Assembly: GCA_001798105.1 (NCBI GenBank)
Contig: MGRI01000069.1
Span: 2,825-8,877 of the forward strand
Reading direction: 5' to 3'
Length of the DNA: 6,053 nt
DNA from: Deltaproteobacteria bacterium RIFCSPHIGHO2_02_FULL_40_11
Lineage (GTDB): Bacteria > Bdellovibrionota > JACOXK01 > 2-02-FULL-40-11
Of the stretch, positions 5,853 through 6,053 are shown piece after piece. The notes beneath the pieces are model-generated. The model did not search any database. It saw only the letters and a program-made list of their open reading frames with translations, and had not been told where the DNA came from. Position 1 is the stretch's first letter, and each line of letters begins with the position of its first letter. Position numbers and translations under genes: made by a program.

Positions 5853-6053
5853 ATGGATCAAGAACTAAAAAACTATTTCGATACCTTTAAAAAGGAAATA
5901 AACGAGCGCTTTGATGACGTCGATAAGCGTTTAGATGGCGTTGACCAACGTTTAGATGGCATTGATCAGCGTTTCGATGGCGTCGATAAACGCTTTGATC
6001 GTATTGATGCCCAGCTTGCCCCCATGCAAGATAAAATTCGAGGGATCTTTGAT
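5853..6053 (+). CDS. Heptad-repeat coiled-coil protein (partial, 3' end outside window)
   Basis: An open frame of 67 codons runs from ATG at 5853 to the right edge without a stop. AAGGAG seven bases upstream (5840-5845) strongly supports the start. After a polar N-terminus (MDQELKNYF) come five consecutive 7-residue units (residues 19-53) of the form R-F/L-D-x-V/I-D-K/Q. The hydrophobic residues at positions 20, 23, 27, 30, 34, 37, 41, 44, 48 and 51 alternate by three and four, as in a parallel coiled coil. The sequence then changes to AQLAPMQDKIRGIFD. Repeats of this RFDxVDKRFD kind occur in many small bacterial and phage proteins of unknown or varied function, often ahead of a membrane span, so the family cannot be named without the missing C-terminus. 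No convincing promoter was identified in the AT-rich spacer upstream. Confidence 0.8.
   Translation, partial: MDQELKNYFDTFKKEINERFDDVDKRLDGVDQRLDGIDQRFDGVDKRFDRIDAQLAPMQDKIRGIFD
5907..6011 (+). repeat. Five tandem 21-base units encoding the coiled-coil heptads
   Basis: Units lie at 5907-5927, 5928-5948, 5949-5969, 5970-5990 and 5991-6011. Units two and three agree at 18 of 21 bases, and units one and four at 17 of 21. Differences are mostly synonymous or conservative (TTA/TTC/TTT, GTT/ATT/GTC), so the repeat is kept at protein level while the DNA has drifted. The near-identity of the middle units is compatible with duplication of a unit. Confidence 0.8.

Overview
The window is AT-rich bacterial DNA (roughly 40% GC by eye, not counted) and gene-dense. 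It holds a tightly packed minus-strand operon, a divergent plus-strand metabolic gene, and the start of another plus-strand gene. The fused periplasmic binding protein with an N-terminal export signal fits a bacterium with a conventional Sec pathway. The stand-alone aldehyde dehydrogenase resembles the Bacillus-type RocA family rather than the bifunctional PutA common in many proteobacteria. I cannot place the organism. An uncultured Gram-negative lineage of the broad deltaproteobacterial/Bdellovibrionota kind is a guess, not a reading.

Minus strand, 4047 down to 1 (transcribed right to left): (i) a membrane-anchored HEAT-repeat protein, (ii) a 63-residue single-span membrane protein, (iii) a 727-residue fusion of a family-1 sugar-type solute-binding protein to a MalF-like ABC permease, and (iv) a MalG-like permease cut by the left edge. 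The junctions overlap by 11, 4 and 4 bases, and the last two are ATGA stop/start overlaps, so translational coupling is likely. Together (iii) and (iv) supply the binding protein and both membrane subunits of a CUT1-type (MalEFG-like) carbohydrate or oligosaccharide importer. No ABC ATPase is in the window; it may lie beyond the left edge or be shared from elsewhere. The HEAT protein and the small membrane protein have no established role in such importers and are the most unusual part of the locus.

The small-protein/fusion junction carries an in-phase A_AAA_AAG heptamer that could allow -1 frameshifting into the fusion gene. It is followed about 40 nt downstream by two tandem strong hairpins within the first ~80 nt of the fusion gene.

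Plus strand: an 81-base divergent spacer precedes a complete delta-1-pyrroline-5-carboxylate dehydrogenase (rocA type, 4129-5679) that has no visible Shine-Dalgarno sequence. A compact hairpin follows its stop codon. After a 173-base AT-rich spacer a well-formed ribosome-binding site starts a new gene (5853 to the right edge). It encodes a coiled-coil protein with five 7-residue repeats and is cut by the window. The rocA gene looks functionally unrelated to the transporter operon, apart from sharing the divergent spacer.
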